Below, one piece after another: positions 40,583 through 43,630 of a DNA stretch of 43,630 bases. The stretch comes from an uncultured Saprospiraceae bacterium. GTDB lineage: Bacteria; Bacteroidota; Bacteroidia; Chitinophagales; Saprospiraceae. The translations under genes were made by a program, and so were the position numbers. Location of the stretch: positions 1 to 43,630 of the forward strand of contig CAKZUK010000030.1 of assembly GCA_937921775.1 (NCBI GenBank), written 5' to 3'. The notes under the pieces are model-generated. The model made no database searches. It was not told the DNA's origin and saw only the letters and a program-made list of their open reading frames with translations. Numbering within the stretch: position 1 is the stretch's first letter; the number at the start of each line of letters is the position of its first letter.

Positions 40583-41057
40583 AATCGAGGGGATACGGGA
40601 CGCGCTCAAAGGCTGCCACGACTTTGGAGATTGCCAGATATTTAAAACAGTATACGAGCAAAGAAACAAAGGCATTAAGTCCGATTGTGACGGCTTTTAT
40701 CTTGCTCCAGTTGGTGACAGTTGGGACAATGCAGAGGTAGTTGGTACAGGCCAATTTACGGGCAAAGGAGAGGTAAAAGAAATAACATCCACTTACAAGC
40801 TGGTGGCATGGTTCGAGAAAAGCATTGATTTATGTACAGCAATGGGTGTTTTGTGGAGCCAGATAAACCGATTGGGTGGAGATGTACAAAGAAGCGGAGA
40901 CGATGTTGATTTAATCTTCAAGGAAGAATTTCCAGAGGCAACACAAATTCCTGATTGCGGAATGATAAGAATTGATTTTGAAATAACAGAAGCCGCAAAT
41001 GTTGGCGACTGTTTTTGTGAAAATATAAAGAAAATACAATGCACTACGAGCTGCTAA
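40563..41057 (+). CDS. Cysteine-rich neck-region protein, 164 aa
   Basis: Contains about 10 cysteines (6%), among them GCHDFGDC, CFCEN and CTTSC at the end. A beta-type middle (STYKLVAWFEKSIDLC). The position fits a tail terminator or head-tail joining protein. Overlaps both neighbours. Confidence 0.55.
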   Translation: MDLIKCRIEGIRDALKGCHDFGDCQIFKTVYEQRNKGIKSDCDGFYLAPVGDSWDNAEVVGTGQFTGKGEVKEITSTYKLVAWFEKSIDLCTAMGVLWSQINRLGGDVQRSGDDVDLIFKEEFPEATQIPDCGMIRIDFEITEAANVGDCFCENIKKIQCTTSC

Positions 41058-41458
41058 TTTTCATTTTGGTTTTTCTCTTTGCCTTCCTTAGTGGTGCGAG
41101 GTTTTCGAACTTCCTTGCATTCACTTATGGGGGCATTTTTAAGGGATACCGGGACTACATTAGAAAGGTTTGTGAGCACGAATTCTATTACCACACAGTA
41201 GGAGAAAATGATTTTGATTTAGTGGAGGAGGGCTACGAGATAGGAGCGGAGATTTTACAGGAACGGCATTCGTTTTTGTATCCCGTTTTGGTCGGATGTT
41301 CCTACTGTCAAAATATTTGGATTACGTGGGCTATTTGGGGTTTTTCTTTAATCGCTTTATCGGCTTATGGGTACGGTTTTCCTGCTTTTCTAGTAGTGGC
41401 GTCTTTTCCCTTAATCGCTGGATTTTCACACTCAGAACTAGAAAGAATAAATGGGTAA
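41039..41458 (+). CDS. Polytopic membrane protein, 139 aa
   Basis: An N-terminal helix (LLIFILVFLFAFLSG), then two C-terminal hydrophobic segments (IWITWAIWGFSLIALS and FPAFLVVASFPLIAGF), with CSYCQN between, giving three helices. A membrane protein inside a virion gene run is unusual; it may be a holin, an injection or superinfection factor. Start overlaps the preceding gene by 19 nt. Confidence 0.65.
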   Translation: MHYELLIFILVFLFAFLSGARFSNFLAFTYGGIFKGYRDYIRKVCEHEFYYHTVGENDFDLVEEGYEIGAEILQERHSFLYPVLVGCSYCQNIWITWAIWGFSLIALSAYGYGFPAFLVVASFPLIAGFSHSELERING

Positions 41459-41987
41459 AACGATTGACATACGAAGTTGTGGAGGATGCGAACCTATGGA
41501 TTTAGGCTGCTTTCCGCATTGTGGCAAAATATACCTGCCATTGGTTGCTCGTTTTTCTGGCATCCATAGACTTGAATATTACTACGGTTGCTCAATCTAT
41601 TACATGGATTTTGCTGCTAAATGTGGCGAACCTCTTTGTTTTGAAAATCGATTAAACGAGTCAGGTTGTCAAAAGTTCAAAATTATAGAACCAGGAGGAA
41701 ACTATTACACCTATTACGCTATAGCCGAATGTTTGCCCGACAAAGAAAATAAGGACTTTTTCAAAGTAGAAACGAAGATATCCTATTCGCTTGATGTCCG
41801 CGAAGACGTTTGCAAGAAATTATTTGATATCTGCAAATCATGTGAAGACGATTGCAATGATATGTTATGCAATTATTTGACTGGGCTTAAGTGTTCAGAG
41901 CCGATAGTTTGCGAGCCACCAGAACCAGAAACAGTATGCGATAAGCTACTAAATATAAAATGTACAGAAACAGAAAAATGTTGTTAA
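41451..41987 (+). CDS. Very cysteine-rich protein, 178 aa
   Basis: I count about 20 cysteines in 178 residues (11%), with SCGGCEPMDLGCFPHC at the start, DICKSCEDDC in the middle and a CC end. No signal peptide. Such density implies multiple disulfides or zinc sites. It may be a virion surface or tail component. Overlaps the membrane protein by 8 nt. Confidence 0.6.
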   Translation: MGKTIDIRSCGGCEPMDLGCFPHCGKIYLPLVARFSGIHRLEYYYGCSIYYMDFAAKCGEPLCFENRLNESGCQKFKIIEPGGNYYTYYAIAECLPDKENKDFFKVETKISYSLDVREDVCKKLFDICKSCEDDCNDMLCNYLTGLKCSEPIVCEPPEPETVCDKLLNIKCTETEKCC

Positions 41988-41990
41988 ACT

Positions 41991-43630
41991 ATGGAAACAC
42001 TACAGGATTTAATTGCTAAGATTTGCGGCCTAGAATCGTATACTGACTTACAAGACGATTGCACCCGATTAGAACAAAATTGGGTTGCGCTACAAGAGGT
42101 AATATCTGCCCTTTGCCGAATATTACAAATAGCAGATACGGAAGGATTGCCAGCAGCACCACACACGCACCCGACAAGTGAAATTACTTACGATGGTCCA
42201 GCGTTGGCGGCGTTCATAAACAGCGCAAGCCCTAACGACATCATTAGCAGCATTAGTGACTGTTTGGCGCAACTTAAGGCCGTAAACTTAACAATTGGCT
42301 ACGATCCGACTTCGGGCGTGCTTACGTTGTTTGAAAATGGAACAGCGATAAGTACGGCAAGTGTTCTCCCTGCTTTTGCAGACACAAACACGGTTGATTT
42401 TTCGGGACTTGGAACAACAGTAGACCCAATAACGGCGGACGTAGTTATCGATCCACTAGGAGACAATCAAACGATTGCAACACTAGACGGGATTTATACG
42501 GCCCCGCAGGTAATTCAAACACCCGCAACAGATCCAACACAAATCCAAACGCCATCAAATCCAAACGGAGCAGCATCGGCATACAACACAACAACAGGCC
42601 AATGCTTTAATTGGGATGTCACTACAGGAACATGGGTAGAGAAGGTTGATATTTACGTAATTGGCGACAATCCAACATTTGACAATGGAGTGCTTACATA
42701 CACTTACGATTTATCGAACAATATAACTGTCCAAGGCAACCCGATAACACTTCCAGACACAAACACAACAATTGCAAGCAATACCCTTTCAATATCAAAT
42801 GAAGTCCTTACGAATACAATCATTGATAGCGAAGGAAACCCATACACCGACAGCGTAGCACTTCCAGCGAACAATTCAACTTTTACAGACAACGCAATTG
42901 ACGTAGGATTTGGAACAACAACAATAGGAGAGCATATTGCAGGAGATGGAACAATAGCCCCAGCAACAACGCCAAACACAGGAAGCGAAGACCACCCACT
43001 AAACCCCACATGGCAAAATATAGTACATGAAGACGGGTCAAAAACATGCGTGCCTAAGTGTATTGAACCTGACTTGCTAAACAACATCGGCGACACTTAC
43101 CAAGTACCATGCGAAGGAATAAGAATTGATCTAAATTCAAACGACGCACCACTGCCACCAGGAGCGTTTTATGAAATCAAGTCAGTAAACGATCCAGGTA
43201 ACAATTGGGTAATTACTCAAGTTGGGGTAAATCTTTTTGAAGCAAGACCGCGAGATGGAGATTGTGACGAAATTTTGCAAGATAGCTTTGAGACGCAAAT
43301 CAATCCAGGTAATGGTTCAGCACCTTCCAATTGTGCAACGGAGATACTTATTTTCATGCCAGAGCCAACAGGAACAATACGCGCAATAAAAACAGTCAAC
43401 AAAACGCAGGCAGCAACAGGAGACTTTTTAATATTCACCCTAACGATATGCAACGACGGAACCGCAACAGTTCCAGGACCATTAACAACAATCTCTTACG
43501 ATGATCAATTGCCAGCTGGATTAACTTACGTTAGTGACGACAGCGCAACAAATCCAGATATAACACTTACGCCAAATGGGCAACTACTAGAAGGGACGGT
43601 AGTAGATTTAGCACCAGGAGATTGCAAAAG
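41991..43630 (+). CDS. Tail fibre/adhesin-like protein, open at window end (at least 546 aa)
   Basis: Starts 3 nt after the previous stop and has no stop inside the window. An N-terminal coiled coil (about 1-55) leads to an HTHPTSEITYDG motif of phage fibre shafts, then repeated T/N/D-rich beta segments. Near the end (about 470-546) is a DUF11-like repeat: RAIKTVNKTQAATGDFLIFTLTICN, then DQLPAGLTYV. DUF11 domains are found in long surface adhesins. Probably binds the host surface. Confidence 0.75.
   Translation, partial: METLQDLIAKICGLESYTDLQDDCTRLEQNWVALQEVISALCRILQIADTEGLPAAPHTHPTSEITYDGPALAAFINSASPNDIISSISDCLAQLKAVNLTIGYDPTSGVLTLFENGTAISTASVLPAFADTNTVDFSGLGTTVDPITADVVIDPLGDNQTIATLDGIYTAPQVIQTPATDPTQIQTPSNPNGAASAYNTTTGQCFNWDVTTGTWVEKVDIYVIGDNPTFDNGVLTYTYDLSNNITVQGNPITLPDTNTTIASNTLSISNEVLTNTIIDSEGNPYTDSVALPANNSTFTDNAIDVGFGTTTIGEHIAGDGTIAPATTPNTGSEDHPLNPTWQNIVHEDGSKTCVPKCIEPDLLNNIGDTYQVPCEGIRIDLNSNDAPLPPGAFYEIKSVNDPGNNWVITQVGVNLFEARPRDGDCDEILQDSFETQINPGNGSAPSNCATEILIFMPEPTGTIRAIKTVNKTQAATGDFLIFTLTICNDGTATVPGPLTTISYDDQLPAGLTYVSDDSATNPDITLTPNGQLLEGTVVDLAPGDCK

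Overview
The window looks like most of a temperate tailed-phage genome or prophage from a Bacteroidota host. Three things point to the host. The tyrosine integrase has a non-canonical first catalytic arginine, as in Bacteroides-type integrases. Several start regions carry the Bacteroidota promoter pattern (TTG, 19-20 nt spacer, TAnnTTTG). Strong Shine-Dalgarno sequences are rare. Gene calls, folds and families come from reading the sequence only; no database search was possible.

Layout. (1) 1-1752: partial integrase, an unknown gene and an ArsR-type regulator. (2) 1787-3293: very small ORFs, hairpins and a tRNA-like RNA of unusual length. (3) 3331-5628: a matrixin-like zinc protease, a two-helix membrane protein and an amidase endolysin, probably host lysis or envelope functions. 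(4) 5631-9333: closely packed small genes, mostly unrecognised. (5) 9522-11773: a ParB/methyltransferase fusion, an Ada-like zinc domain, a small HTH protein and a PAPS-reductase-like enzyme, a possible DNA-modification module. (6) 11795-21179: small and large terminase, a tail-assembly chaperone with an apparent -1 frameshift, small genes including a second HExxH protein, the tape measure protein and a tail-tip protein. (7) 21174-25300: an accessory island inside the structural genes. It holds a minus-strand lipoprotein, a PD-(D/E)xK nuclease-like protein and an XRE regulator, then divergent small plus-strand genes, a terminator and one more minus-strand gene. (8) 25462-34665: a large cysteine-rich virion protein, a probable tail protein, portal, MuF-like protein, scaffold-like protein and major capsid protein. 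(9) 34723-43630: a 1407-residue repeat protein with a signal-like N-terminus, neck/connector genes, a membrane protein, a very cysteine-rich protein and a partial fibre/adhesin-like gene with a DUF11-like domain, open at the window edge.

The genes describe integration (integrase), modification or anti-restriction (9522-11773), packaging (terminases, portal), head assembly (scaffold, capsid, MuF), tail assembly (chaperone, tape measure, tip) and lysis (amidase, perhaps the two-helix protein and protease). No replication genes or classical early lysogeny module are visible. The most unusual signals are cysteine enrichment confined to probable exposed virion proteins, the chaperone frameshift, a terminase whose conserved N-terminus lies upstream of its first ATG, a cluster of apparently leaderless genes in and around the accessory island, and structured RNA leaders before the capsid and tail genes.
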